Assembly (NCBI GenBank): GCA_949502235.1
Contig: CATBDC010000040.1
Coordinates: 1-41,034 of the forward strand
DNA length: 41,034 bases
Direction of reading: 5' to 3'
DNA from: an uncultured Lachnospiraceae bacterium
GTDB taxonomy: Bacteria; Bacillota; Clostridia; Lachnospirales; Lachnospiraceae
Part shown: piece after piece, positions 31,425 to 39,352 of the stretch
Position numbering within the stretch: position 1 is the first letter of the stretch
Layout: every line of letters begins with the position of its first letter
Made by a program: the position numbers and the translations under genes
Notes under the pieces: model-generated
What the model saw: the letters and a program-made list of their open reading frames with translations, nothing else
Database searches by the model: none
Told to the model about the DNA's origin: nothing

Positions 31425-33339
31425 CCGGGCGGGACAGGCGTACTATCAGGAAGCAGAGGAGATAATAAGTAATTATGAGTATGACAGGCTCTATGATGAG
31501 CTGGTTTCTCTGGAGAGGGAGCTTGGCATCACTCTTTCTGACAGCCCGACCATCCACGTAGGGTATGAGGTGCTAAGCGAGCTTCCAAAGGAGCGCCATG
31601 AAAGGCCTATGCTTTCTCTTGACAAGACAAAGGATGCGGGGGAGCTTAAGAGCTTCTTAGGGAACAAAAAAGGCATGCTGTCCTGGAAGCTTGACGGGCT
31701 GACGATTGTCCTTACGTACCGGGAGGGGGAGCTTTATAAGGCGGTTACCAGAGGAAACGGCGAGGTAGGAGAGGTTATTACCAACAATGCCAGGGTATTT
31801 AAAAATATTCCTCTTAAGATCCGGTATAAGGGGGAGCTGATTCTAAGAGGAGAGGCGGTTATCGGCTATCAGGACTTTGAGAGGATTAATTCCCAGATTC
31901 AGGAGGCGGAGGCAAAATATAAAAATCCAAGGAATCTGTGCAGCGGCTCCGTGCGGCAGCTTAACAATGAGATTACGGCCAGGCGGAATGTGCGGTTCTA
32001 CGCATTTTCCCTTGTGCAGGCGGAGAATGTGGATTTTCATAACTCCAGAATTTATCAGATGGAGTGGCTTAAGGAACAGGGCTTTGAGACGGTAGAGTAC
32101 CATGAGGTGACAGGGGAGACGGCAGAGGCAGAAGTTATTAAATTTTCAGAAAAAATTGCGGAAAATGATTTTCCATCCGATGGACTTGTGCTAATATATG
32201 ATGATATAGCGTATGGCCAGTCTCTGGGACGGACGTCCAAGTTTCCGAGAGACTCCTATGCTTTTAAATGGGCGGACGAGCTTAAGGAAACAACGCTTCT
32301 TGAAGTCGAATGGAGTCCGTCAAGGACAGGGCTTATTAACCCTGTCGCCATTTTCGAGCCGGTAGAGCTTGAAGGCACTACGGTAAGCCGGGCCAGTGTC
32401 CACAATATCAGCATTATGGAGGAGCTTGAGCTTGGCGTTGGTGATACCATTGAAGTCTATAAGGCAAATATGATTATTCCTCAGATTGCCGAAAACCTGA
32501 CGAAGAGCGGAGTAAAGGACATTCCCTCTGTCTGTCCGGTATGCGGCGGAAAAACCGAGGTGCGCAAAGTCAGCAATGCAAAGGCTCTCTACTGCACGAA
32601 CCCAGACTGCCAGGCAAAGCATGTGAAGGCATTTTCCCTCTTTGTAAGCCGGGATGCGCTGAATATTGAAGGGCTTTCCGAGGCTACCCTGGAGAAGTTT
32701 ATTGCCAGGGGCTATATTAAGGAATTCGCGGATATTTTCCATCTTGACCGCTATGAGGAAGAAATTACCTCTCTTGAAGGTTTTGGGGAAAAGTCCTATA
32801 AAAACCTGACGGCCAGTGTAGAAAGAGCCAGGAAGACCACACTTCCAAGGGTTATCTATGCCTTGGGGATTTCCGGTATTGGGCTTGCAAATGCCAAGGT
32901 TATCTGCAGGCAGTTTGATTATGACATAGAGAAGATGCTCCATGCCACAGAAGAAGAGTTAGATGAGATTCCGGGCGTGGGGGATGTGCTTGCGAAGGCG
33001 TTTGCCGATTATTTCGGGAATCAGGAGAATGTAAAGAGGCTTAAAAGACTTCTTTCGGAGCTTGAGATTCCGGAGGAGAAAAGTGAGAAAAAGCAGATAT
33101 TTGCTGGAGTAAATTTTGTTATTACCGGGAGTGTGGAACATTTTGCAAACCGGGGGGAAGTAAAAGAGCTGATTGAGAGCTTAGGCGGGAAGGTGACAGG
33201 CTCTGTTACCTCAAAAACGAATTATTTGATTAATAATGATGTGACATCCACATCATCGAAAAATAAGAAGGCGAATGAGCTGAAGGTTCCTATTATTTCA
33301 GAGGAACAGCTTTTAAAAATGATAGAAGAAGGCAGATAA
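31378..33339 (+). CDS. ligA: NAD-dependent DNA ligase
   Basis: The protein has 653 residues, near the usual 650-680. Domains in order: Ia NAD-binding (GQAYYQEAEEIISNYEYDRLYDEL); adenylation with K104 in SWKLDGLTIVLTY; TRGNGEVGEVITNNARV; OB fold (EVYKANMIIPQI); a four-Cys zinc finger (CPVCGGKT, then YCTNPDCQAKH); helix-hairpin-helix repeats (SGIGLANAK, IPGVGDVLAKA); and a C-terminal BRCT domain (GVNFVITGSVEHFANRGEV). It seals nicks in replication and repair with NAD+. The KLDG core and KANMIIPQ segment differ from the Escherichia coli forms but are usual in Clostridia. ATG 31378 lies inside rluF; the SD-like GGAGTTAAAGG precedes it. Confidence 0.95.
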   Translation: MNVQKQRMKELVEILNRAGQAYYQEAEEIISNYEYDRLYDELVSLERELGITLSDSPTIHVGYEVLSELPKERHERPMLSLDKTKDAGELKSFLGNKKGMLSWKLDGLTIVLTYREGELYKAVTRGNGEVGEVITNNARVFKNIPLKIRYKGELILRGEAVIGYQDFERINSQIQEAEAKYKNPRNLCSGSVRQLNNEITARRNVRFYAFSLVQAENVDFHNSRIYQMEWLKEQGFETVEYHEVTGETAEAEVIKFSEKIAENDFPSDGLVLIYDDIAYGQSLGRTSKFPRDSYAFKWADELKETTLLEVEWSPSRTGLINPVAIFEPVELEGTTVSRASVHNISIMEELELGVGDTIEVYKANMIIPQIAENLTKSGVKDIPSVCPVCGGKTEVRKVSNAKALYCTNPDCQAKHVKAFSLFVSRDALNIEGLSEATLEKFIARGYIKEFADIFHLDRYEEEITSLEGFGEKSYKNLTASVERARKTTLPRVIYALGISGIGLANAKVICRQFDYDIEKMLHATEEELDEIPGVGDVLAKAFADYFGNQENVKRLKRLLSELEIPEEKSEKKQIFAGVNFVITGSVEHFANRGEVKELIESLGGKVTGSVTSKTNYLINNDVTSTSSKNKKANELKVPIISEEQLLKMIEEGR

Positions 33340-33358
33340 AAAAAAGGAGAAGAATAAG

Positions 33359-34801
33359 ATGTCTGAACACGATTACAGGGAAGAAACTCCGGAGGCAGAG
33401 AAGGAAAAAGCAGTAACAGGAGAGGTGGAGGATACGAAAAAAGAGGATGAGTATGAGAAGGTCTGTTTCGTATGCCGGAGACCGGAAAGCACGGCAGGCA
33501 AGATGATTGAGCTGCCCAATAACATCTGTGTGTGCAAGGATTGTATGCAGAAAAGCTTTGACGCTATGTCAAGCGGACAGATCGACTACAGCCAGCTTAT
33601 GAATATGAGTATACCGGGTCTGCAGATTTTCAATATGACGGACATGGAGCAGCAGATCCCGAAGAGGCAGAAGATAAAAAAGAAAAAGGAAGGGGAGGAG
33701 AGAAAGCCCCTTGTAGATCTTAAGAATCTCCCGGCGCCCCACAGGATAAAGGCAAGCCTTGATGAGTATGTGGTAGGACAGGAGCATGCGAAAAAGGCTA
33801 TGTCTGTAGCAGTTTACAACCATTATAAAAGAGTGGCTACGGACACTATGGACGATATTGAGATTGAAAAGTCTAATATGCTGATGATAGGTCCTACCGG
33901 CTCCGGTAAGACATATCTTGTAAAAACACTGGCAAAGCTTCTTGATGTGCCTCTTGCTATTACAGATGCTACTTCTCTTACAGAGGCGGGCTACATAGGC
34001 GATGACATTGAAAGTGTTGTGTCCAAGCTTCTTGCGGCGGCAGACAATGATGTGGAGAAGGCAGAGCAGGGAATTATTTTTATTGATGAAATAGACAAGA
34101 TTGCAAAGAAAAAGAATACCAACCAGCGGGACGTAAGCGGCGAATCTGTGCAGCAGGGGATGCTCAAGCTTTTAGAGGGCAGTGATATCGAGGTGCCGGT
34201 GGGAGCCAACAGCAAAAACGCCATGGTTCCACTTACGACTGTAAATACAAGGAATATCCTGTTTATCTGCGGCGGAGCCTTTCCGGATCTGGACGGCATT
34301 ATTAAGGAGCGGCTTACGAAGCAGTCTTCCATAGGCTTCGGGGCGGACTTAAAGGACAAATATGACAAGGACAAGACCATACTTAGCAAGGTGACTACAG
34401 AGGATCTTAGGAATTTCGGTATGATTCCGGAATTTTTAGGAAGGCTTCCCATTGTATTTACCCTTCAGGGGCTGAATGAGGAGATGCTTGTCCAGATACT
34501 AAAAGAACCGAAAAACGCGATTTTAAAGCAGTATCAGAAGCTCCTTGCCTTAGATGAGGTGAAGCTTGATTTTACGGACGGGGCGTTAGCCGCTATCGCA
34601 AAGAAGGCGATGGAAAAGGACACCGGGGCAAGGGCGCTGCGGGCGATTATTGAAGAATTTATGCTGGATATAATGTATGAGATTCCAAAGGACGACAGTA
34701 TCGGGCAGGTGACGATCACAGAAGAATATATTACAAATACAGGCGGCCCCATCATTACACTGCGGAGCCAGGGAGTAAACAGGCTGGGGAATGCAGGGTA
34801 A
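33359..34801 (+). CDS. clpX: ClpX, ATPase subunit of Clp protease
   Basis: The protein has 480 residues, longer than the usual 410-430 because of an acidic N-terminal extension (about 1-33) and a basic KKKKEGEERK insertion. It has the zinc-binding domain (CFVCRRP, CVCKDC), Walker A GPTGSGKT at 178-185, Walker B IIFIDEIDKIA, the SIGFGA loop that docks onto ClpP, and IPEFLGRLPIVFTL (sensor 2 region follows in TGARALRAIIEE). It unfolds proteins as a hexamer and feeds ClpP. No clpP lies beside it; the context (ligA 19 bp upstream) suggests either a second ClpX paralogue or a relocated single copy. AAAAGGAGAAG supports the start. Confidence 0.92.
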   Translation: MSEHDYREETPEAEKEKAVTGEVEDTKKEDEYEKVCFVCRRPESTAGKMIELPNNICVCKDCMQKSFDAMSSGQIDYSQLMNMSIPGLQIFNMTDMEQQIPKRQKIKKKKEGEERKPLVDLKNLPAPHRIKASLDEYVVGQEHAKKAMSVAVYNHYKRVATDTMDDIEIEKSNMLMIGPTGSGKTYLVKTLAKLLDVPLAITDATSLTEAGYIGDDIESVVSKLLAAADNDVEKAEQGIIFIDEIDKIAKKKNTNQRDVSGESVQQGMLKLLEGSDIEVPVGANSKNAMVPLTTVNTRNILFICGGAFPDLDGIIKERLTKQSSIGFGADLKDKYDKDKTILSKVTTEDLRNFGMIPEFLGRLPIVFTLQGLNEEMLVQILKEPKNAILKQYQKLLALDEVKLDFTDGALAAIAKKAMEKDTGARALRAIIEEFMLDIMYEIPKDDSIGQVTITEEYITNTGGPIITLRSQGVNRLGNAG

Positions 34802-34868
34802 CGGAAGCTTCAGTGTACACAGTCTGCAGGAACAAACAGATATAGAAATAGACATATTCATACAGAAG

Positions 34869-34909
34869 CACCTCATATATTAAAAGAAAGTATATGAGGT
34901 GTTTTATTT
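34869..34909 (+). terminator. Hairpin ending the clpX unit and holding the next gene's ribosome site
   Basis: An 11-bp perfect stem (34869-34879 with 34891-34901), an 11-nt loop and TTTTATTT follow clpX by 67 bp. The 3' arm contains GAGGTG (34896-34901), which is the only ribosome site for the subtilase ATG at 34910. The structure can therefore act as terminator or as a translation lock. Confidence 0.7.
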
Positions 34910-36610
34910 ATGGCAGAGGACTGCAGGGAAAAGATTTTATCGCAGGATTACTGGGATTTTATTATACCGAATTACCGGAAGGATATTAATATTGTATTTC
35001 CGGAAAACCAGGTATGCATACAGGATTTGGGGCTTGGTTTCCGCTTAATATCTGTGGATAAGAAATATGTGGGAGAGCTTACGGTGGAGCGCTACGGATA
35101 CAATGTAATCCCTAACTGCTATGCGCTCCTGGATATGTCGGCGCTGAATGAATCAGGCATCAGCGCACTTCAGAATTACCCGACTCTTCAGCTTAAGGGG
35201 AGCGGAATCATGATAGGCTTTATTGATACAGGGATTGATTATGAGAGCGCGGTTTTCAGAAATATGGACGGCAGCACGCGGATTGCGGGGATCTGGGATC
35301 AGACTATTCAGACGGGGAAGCTTCCCGAGGGTTTTCTTTATGGAAGTGAGTATACGGAGGATATGATTAATGAAGCTCTGCGCTCGGCTGACCCGCGGGA
35401 TATTGTTCCGACCGTGGATACAGAAGGCCACGGGACATTTATGGCAAGCGTAGCAGCAGGAGGCTCTAGTCCTGAAAACCAGTTTGTGGGGGCAGCCCCC
35501 CAAAGTGTGATCGGAATGGTGAAATTAAAGGAAGCAAAGACCTTCCTAAAGGACTTTTATGCCATAAAGCCAGACGCCCTCTGCTTTCAGGAGAATGATG
35601 TCATGCAGGGGCTCCACTATCTCCATCTGCTTGCAGAAAAAAGGCAGATGCCCCTTGTCCTCTGTGTCGCCCTGGGGAGCACTTTTGGCGGGCACAATGG
35701 AAGTACCATGCTCTCCCATATGCTGGAGGATTACTCCGGAACCTTAGACCGGTGTGTAGTAATCGGAGGCGGTAATGAGGCAAATCAGCGGCATCATTAC
35801 TATGGAGTCCTATCCTCTCTGGACACCACAAGGGAGGTGGAAGTCAGGGTGGAGAAGGGAAGTACTGGCTTTGTGGCAGAGCTCTGGACGCACCTTCCTA
35901 ATATTATGACTGCTTATCTTATTTCTCCCTCGGGTGAGAAAAGCCCGGGTATTTCCATACGGCAGGGGAGCAGGTATACACTGACCTTTCCCTTTGATAA
36001 TACACAGGTGGAGGTGGAGTACCGGCTTTTGACAGATAACAATGATTCCCAGCTCATATTTTTCCGTTTCAGGAACCCGGCGGAGGGAATCTGGAGGATT
36101 GGTGTGCAGCCCTTACATATTCTGGACGGGATCTTTCATCTCTGGATTTCTATGCAGGAATTTCTGGATGGAAATGTGTATTTTCTGGAAGCAAATCCGG
36201 ACTACACTGTGACAGATCCGGGGAGCACCAGGGGAGCAATGACAGTTGCTTATTATAACGGGCAGGAGAATAGTGTTGATATTAATTCCGGAAGGGGTTA
36301 TACTAGAAACAGAATGATAAAGCCGGATTATGCAGTACCTGGAGTGCAGGTGACAGGAACAGCCGGGGGAGACCGGTTCGTAAGCCGCAGCGGCTCCAGC
36401 GTTGCCACAGGGATCGCCGCGGGGGCATCCGCACTTATTCTGGAGTGGCTTAAGGGGCAGCCAGCCTCAAGAGGAGCTACAACCAGCCAGGTTGCGAATA
36501 TTATCATACTGGGTACAAATCAGGAGACGCTCCCAGAGTTTCCCAACAAAGAATGGGGCTATGGGACGATGGATATCTACCAGTCGCTTGACCGGCTGAG
36601 GAGACTATAA
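34910..36610 (+). CDS. Csp-like subtilisin-family (S8) serine protease
   Basis: The protein has 566 residues, no signal peptide and no TM helix. The S8 triad is complete: D106 in IGFIDTGIDYES, H174 in DTEGHGTFMASVAAG, and S497 in SRSGSSVATGIAAGAS; the oxyanion region is GGGNEANQRHH. A long insertion (about 280-440) forms the jellyroll-type domain seen in the clostridial Csp proteases (CspA/B/C), which process the SleC cortex-lytic enzyme during spore germination or act as pseudoprotease sensors. The intact triad suggests an active CspB-like enzyme, but Lachnospiraceae carry many such paralogues with unknown substrates. The short N-terminal prodomain (about 1-90) is consistent with Csp. The ribosome site is inside a hairpin. 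Confidence 0.88.
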   Translation: MAEDCREKILSQDYWDFIIPNYRKDINIVFPENQVCIQDLGLGFRLISVDKKYVGELTVERYGYNVIPNCYALLDMSALNESGISALQNYPTLQLKGSGIMIGFIDTGIDYESAVFRNMDGSTRIAGIWDQTIQTGKLPEGFLYGSEYTEDMINEALRSADPRDIVPTVDTEGHGTFMASVAAGGSSPENQFVGAAPQSVIGMVKLKEAKTFLKDFYAIKPDALCFQENDVMQGLHYLHLLAEKRQMPLVLCVALGSTFGGHNGSTMLSHMLEDYSGTLDRCVVIGGGNEANQRHHYYGVLSSLDTTREVEVRVEKGSTGFVAELWTHLPNIMTAYLISPSGEKSPGISIRQGSRYTLTFPFDNTQVEVEYRLLTDNNDSQLIFFRFRNPAEGIWRIGVQPLHILDGIFHLWISMQEFLDGNVYFLEANPDYTVTDPGSTRGAMTVAYYNGQENSVDINSGRGYTRNRMIKPDYAVPGVQVTGTAGGDRFVSRSGSSVATGIAAGASALILEWLKGQPASRGATTSQVANIIILGTNQETLPEFPNKEWGYGTMDIYQSLDRLRRL

Positions 36611-36634
36611 AAATACGGATAAAGGAGAATGGAT

Positions 36635-36925
36635 ATGTCAGATTTTTTTGAAGAATTGGGAAAGAAGATTACAGATGTGGCAGAGGATATCGGAAAGCGG
36701 ACAGAGGACACTATAGAGGTGCAGAAGCTGAAAAGCCAGATACGGTCCCTTAAGAGGGCCAATGAGAGGGATCTTCTGGAGATCGGACAGCACGTATATG
36801 AAAAGTTCAAAAACGGCGAGATTCCGGATATAGATTATGTGGGCCTGTGTGAGGCAATCGAAAAGAGAGATGAGGAAGTGGCAAAGCACAAAGAAGAGAT
36901 CCAGAAGATTAAAGAGGTATTCTAA
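36635..36925 (+). CDS. Small coiled-coil protein of unknown function
   Basis: The 96-residue protein is predicted to be almost wholly helical: FFEELGKKITDVAEDIGKRT, EVQKLKSQIRSLKRANERDL, and a C-terminal EKRDEEVAKHKEEIQKIKE, with heptad-like spacing of hydrophobic residues. No TM helix. It resembles the helical N-terminal part of clostridial zinc-ribbon proteins but has no Cys cluster. ATG 36635 is preferred because AAGGAG (36622-36627) stands 7 nt before it; ATG 36629 is too close. The stop overlaps the next start by one base (TAATG). Function unknown. Confidence 0.75.
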   Translation: MSDFFEELGKKITDVAEDIGKRTEDTIEVQKLKSQIRSLKRANERDLLEIGQHVYEKFKNGEIPDIDYVGLCEAIEKRDEEVAKHKEEIQKIKEVF

Positions 36926-37386
36926 TGAAAAAACTGTCAAAAAAGCTGCCCGGAGGCTTGTTCCTGTTACTGGTATGCAGTGATATGGGTGCAAAGCAGT
37001 ACATTGAAGATACCTTCACCCCCGGCGCGGAGAAAGAGACCATTATCGATGGCCTGGTACTTAGAAAGGTGTACAATAAAGGATTTCTTTTAAATACACT
37101 GGAGGATCAGCCTAAGCTTGTAAAGGCAGCTTCAGCGGCAGCAGGCCTCGGCGTGGCGGCGTATGACGTGTGGCTCTGCCTAAGACCCGGGCATAGGGTG
37201 AAAAAGCTTGGGATGATATTCCTAAGCGCAGGAGCCTTAAGTAATATCTATGACCGGCTGGCCAGGGGAAAGGTGATCGATTATATAGGGGTAAAATGCA
37301 GAAGTAAAAAAATATCCAGACTCACGGCAAACCTTGCGGATGTGTATGCAGTAATAGGAGGTGTGCTGGCAGGGATAGGACTATAA
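36925..37386 (+). CDS. Signal peptidase II-like (LspA-family) membrane protein, divergent
   Basis: The protein has 153 residues with four predicted hydrophobic helices. It keeps both LspA catalytic-aspartate motifs: LSNIYDRLARGKVIDYI (N-x-x-D-R) and LTANLADVYAVIGG (N-x-A-D), and the N-terminal SDMGAKQYIED segment matches the usual DQ-x-x-K. The NTGAAF motif is degraded to NKGFLLN, and a basic stretch separates the two Asp motifs. LspA cleaves prolipoprotein signal peptides in the membrane. The divergence suggests a paralogue with a narrower role, though the catalytic pair argues for activity. It is the last gene before the second large palindrome. Confidence 0.75.
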   Translation: MKKLSKKLPGGLFLLLVCSDMGAKQYIEDTFTPGAEKETIIDGLVLRKVYNKGFLLNTLEDQPKLVKAASAAAGLGVAAYDVWLCLRPGHRVKKLGMIFLSAGALSNIYDRLARGKVIDYIGVKCRSKKISRLTANLADVYAVIGGVLAGIGL

Positions 37387-37399
37387 AGGGAACGTGATA

Positions 37400-37477
37400 G
37401 GGGACAGGGTAAACTCAAATTGGGGACGGAGTAAAATTCATTTTACTCCGTCCCCAATTTGAGTTTACCCTGTCCCC
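37400..37477. repeat. Perfect 38-bp inverted repeat (2-bp loop), sister of the palindrome at 23750
   Basis: 37400-37437 and 37440-37477 are exact reverse complements around TC. Each arm begins GGGGACAGGG and ends GGGGACGGAGTAAAAT toward the centre, the same two blocks as in the element at 23750 with a different middle (TAAACTCAAATT). It lies in the gap between the convergent LspA-like gene and argG. It has no long T-run, so its terminator strength is less certain than that of the first element. Confidence 0.9.
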
Positions 37478-37502
37478 ATCCGCTCTCCAACATTGCTTCG
37501 GG

Positions 37503-38720
37503 CTATTTTTCTAATCCCTGCATCATCATTGCCCGAACCTTAAGCGGCAGCCCGAACAGATTAATAAATCCGTCTGCGTCATGATGATCGTAGAGGTCTC
37601 CTGTGGTAAAGCTTGCCAGTGATTCGCTGTATAGTGAGTAGGGTGAGGTTGTTCCAGCCTTTATAATATTGCCTTTGTAAAGCTTGAATTTTACTTCTCC
37701 TGTTACATATTCCTGTGTTTTTTCTACAAATGCCTGGACAGCCTCGCGCAGCGGCGTGAACCATTTGCCTTCATATACGATCTGTGACAGCTTATTTCCC
37801 ATCTCTTCCTTCATCTCATAGGTTGCCCGGTCTAAAATGAGCTCCTCTAACTGCTGGTGTGCTTCATAGAGAATGGTGCCGCCGGGCGTTTCATATATGC
37901 CGCGGGATTTCATGCCTACCACACGGTTTTCTACGATATCGCAGATACCAATGCCGTGCTTTCCGCCCAGCTCGTTAAGCTTTCGGATAATGTCTGATAC
38001 CTTCATCTCTTCGCCGTTAATGCTTTTTGGAACACCCTTTTCAAATGTCATGGTTACGTATTCTGCCTCATCCGGCGCCTTTTCCGGTGTCACGCTAAGC
38101 ACGAGCAGGTGGTCGTAGTCCGGCGGCGTGGAAGGATCCTCAAGCTCAAGTCCCTCATGGCTGATATGCCACAGATTGCGGTCGCGGCTGTAGCTGTGGC
38201 TGGCGTCAAATGGAAGGTCAATGCCATGCTTCTTGCAATATTCAATTTCATCCTCACGGGACTGCATAGTCCAGATATCAGTCATCCGCCAAGGTGCGAT
38301 TATTTTAAGATCCGGCGCCAGGGCGTGGATGCCAAGCTCAAAACGAATCTGGTCATTTCCTTTTCCGGTTGCTCCGTGGCAGATGGCCGTAGCGCCTTCC
38401 TTGCGGGCAATTTCAACGAAATGCTTTGCCATGCAGGGGCGCGCCATGGAGGTTCCCAGCAGGTATTTATTTTCATATACTGCATGTGCCTGGACGCAGG
38501 GGACAATATATTCATCACAAAATTCATCTGTAATATCTACAACATAAAGCTTGGAGGCGCCGGACAGCTTCGCCCGCTCCTCAAGGCCTTCAAGCTCCTC
38601 GCCCTGCCCGCAGTCGATACAGCAGCAGATAACCTCATAATCAAAATTTTCCTTAAGCCACGGGATAATCGCGGTCGTGTCAAGCCCGCCGGAATATGCT
38701 AATATAACTTTTTCTTTCAT
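37503..38720 (-). CDS. argG: Argininosuccinate synthase
   Basis: The 405-residue enzyme joins citrulline and aspartate with ATP in arginine synthesis. The N-terminal PP-loop is LAYSGGLDTTAIIPWL; further marks are TSMARPCMAKHFVEIA, the citrulline/aspartate site CHGATGKGNDQIRFE, and FDASHSYSRDRNLWHISHEG. Length is typical for the type I enzyme. ATG 38720 (complement) has AAAGGAGG upstream and a good promoter at 38788-38816. argH is not downstream in this window (the gene ends at the palindrome), so argG is a single-gene unit here. TGTATAAA/TTTATACA repeats further upstream may be ArgR sites. Confidence 0.96.
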   Translation of the reverse strand: MKEKVILAYSGGLDTTAIIPWLKENFDYEVICCCIDCGQGEELEGLEERAKLSGASKLYVVDITDEFCDEYIVPCVQAHAVYENKYLLGTSMARPCMAKHFVEIARKEGATAICHGATGKGNDQIRFELGIHALAPDLKIIAPWRMTDIWTMQSREDEIEYCKKHGIDLPFDASHSYSRDRNLWHISHEGLELEDPSTPPDYDHLLVLSVTPEKAPDEAEYVTMTFEKGVPKSINGEEMKVSDIIRKLNELGGKHGIGICDIVENRVVGMKSRGIYETPGGTILYEAHQQLEELILDRATYEMKEEMGNKLSQIVYEGKWFTPLREAVQAFVEKTQEYVTGEVKFKLYKGNIIKAGTTSPYSLYSESLASFTTGDLYDHHDADGFINLFGLPLKVRAMMMQGLEK

Positions 38721-38787
38721 TATAAATATCCTCCTTTAACGAAACGTGTTTTATGTAAAAAAAATTGTTTTCTTAACTGCAAGCAAT

Positions 38788-38816
38788 ACTATACACCATA
38801 ATTTATAAATATGCAA
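38788..38816 (-). promoter_or_regulatory. Sigma-A promoter of argG
   Basis: On the minus strand TTGCAT (38816-38811), 17 bp, then TATAGT (38793-38788), about 68 bp before the argG start. Spacing is ideal. Confidence 0.7.
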
Positions 38817-38822
38817 GAAAAA

Positions 38823-38871
38823 TTTGTATAAAAGTTAATAATATACATTTTATACAAATAAAGTGTATAAA
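38823..38871. promoter_or_regulatory. Candidate ArgR operator cluster between argG and padR
   Basis: TTTGTATAAAA (38823-38833) and TTTTATACAAA (38848-38858) are perfect inverted repeats, with a further TGTATAAA at 38864-38871. AT-rich 18-bp ARG boxes in tandem upstream of arg genes are usual for ArgR. The exact consensus in this group is not known to me, so the assignment is inferred. Confidence 0.4.
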
Positions 38872-38929
38872 CCATATAAATATACGGTAAAAAAGATAGT
38901 TATTCTGAACGGAGTGAACATAAAAAAGC

Positions 38930-38989
38930 TTGACTTTTACGAATATCCGATATATTATATAGATAATCGATATATCGGTAATCTATATA
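38930..38989 (+). promoter_or_regulatory. Promoter and nested-palindrome operator of the padR unit
   Basis: TTGACT (38930-38935), 17 bp, TATTAT (38953-38958). Over and after the -10 lie two inverted repeats: CCGATATAT (38947-38955) with ATATATCGG (38970-38978), and TATATAGAT (38956-38964) with ATCTATATA (38981-38989). PadR-type repressors usually bind AT-rich dyads over their own promoter, so autoregulation is likely. Confidence 0.7.
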
Positions 38990-39010
38990 ATGATTAGAGG
39001 AGGAAATGTG

Positions 39011-39352
39011 ATGGCTGTTGATAAAAGTCTGATTTCAGGAAGTACGATGCTGCTGCTTCTTAAGCTTCTGGAGGAAAAGGATATGTACGGGTATGAGATG
39101 ATCGAAGGACTGCGCGAAAGGTCGGAGAACGTATTTGAACTGAAGGCGGGGACTCTCTACCCTCTCCTCCACAGCATGGAGGATAAGGGATATGTAGAAA
39201 GCTATGATCAGGAGGCGGCGGGAAAGACCAGGAAGTATTATGCGCTTACAAAGACAGGAAAAAAGCAGCTGAAGGGAAAGGAAGAGGAGTGGAGGGAGTA
39301 CGCGAGGGCAGTTGCAAATGTTCTTGGAGGTGTATGTTATGGAGAGGTATGA
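39011..39352 (+). CDS. PadR-family transcriptional regulator
   Basis: The protein has 113 residues. It has a winged HTH typical of short (PadR-s1) members: LISGSTMLLLLKLLEEKDMYGYEMIEGL, LKAGTLYPLLHSMEDKGYVES (recognition helix region) and the wing AGKTRKYYALTKTGKKQL, then a short C-terminal helix for dimerisation. ATG 39011 has AGAGGAGG 7-8 nt upstream; an in-frame ATG at 38990 would read through that site. The promoter region contains nested palindromes that probably are its operator. It overlaps by 14 bp with the membrane protein gene below, the classic PadR/HAAS pairing in which the membrane partner senses and the PadR represses. Confidence 0.93.
   Translation: MAVDKSLISGSTMLLLLKLLEEKDMYGYEMIEGLRERSENVFELKAGTLYPLLHSMEDKGYVESYDQEAAGKTRKYYALTKTGKKQLKGKEEEWREYARAVANVLGGVCYGEV

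Noticed and set aside
32320-32943. A 207-codon open frame antisense to ligA
   Set aside because: It lies wholly inside ligA, has no ribosome site or recognisable domain, and its length is explained by the codon bias of the opposite strand.
38109-38702. A 197-codon open frame on the + strand opposite argG
   Set aside because: argG is unmistakable over the whole stretch; the opposite frame shows no family pattern and no ribosome site.
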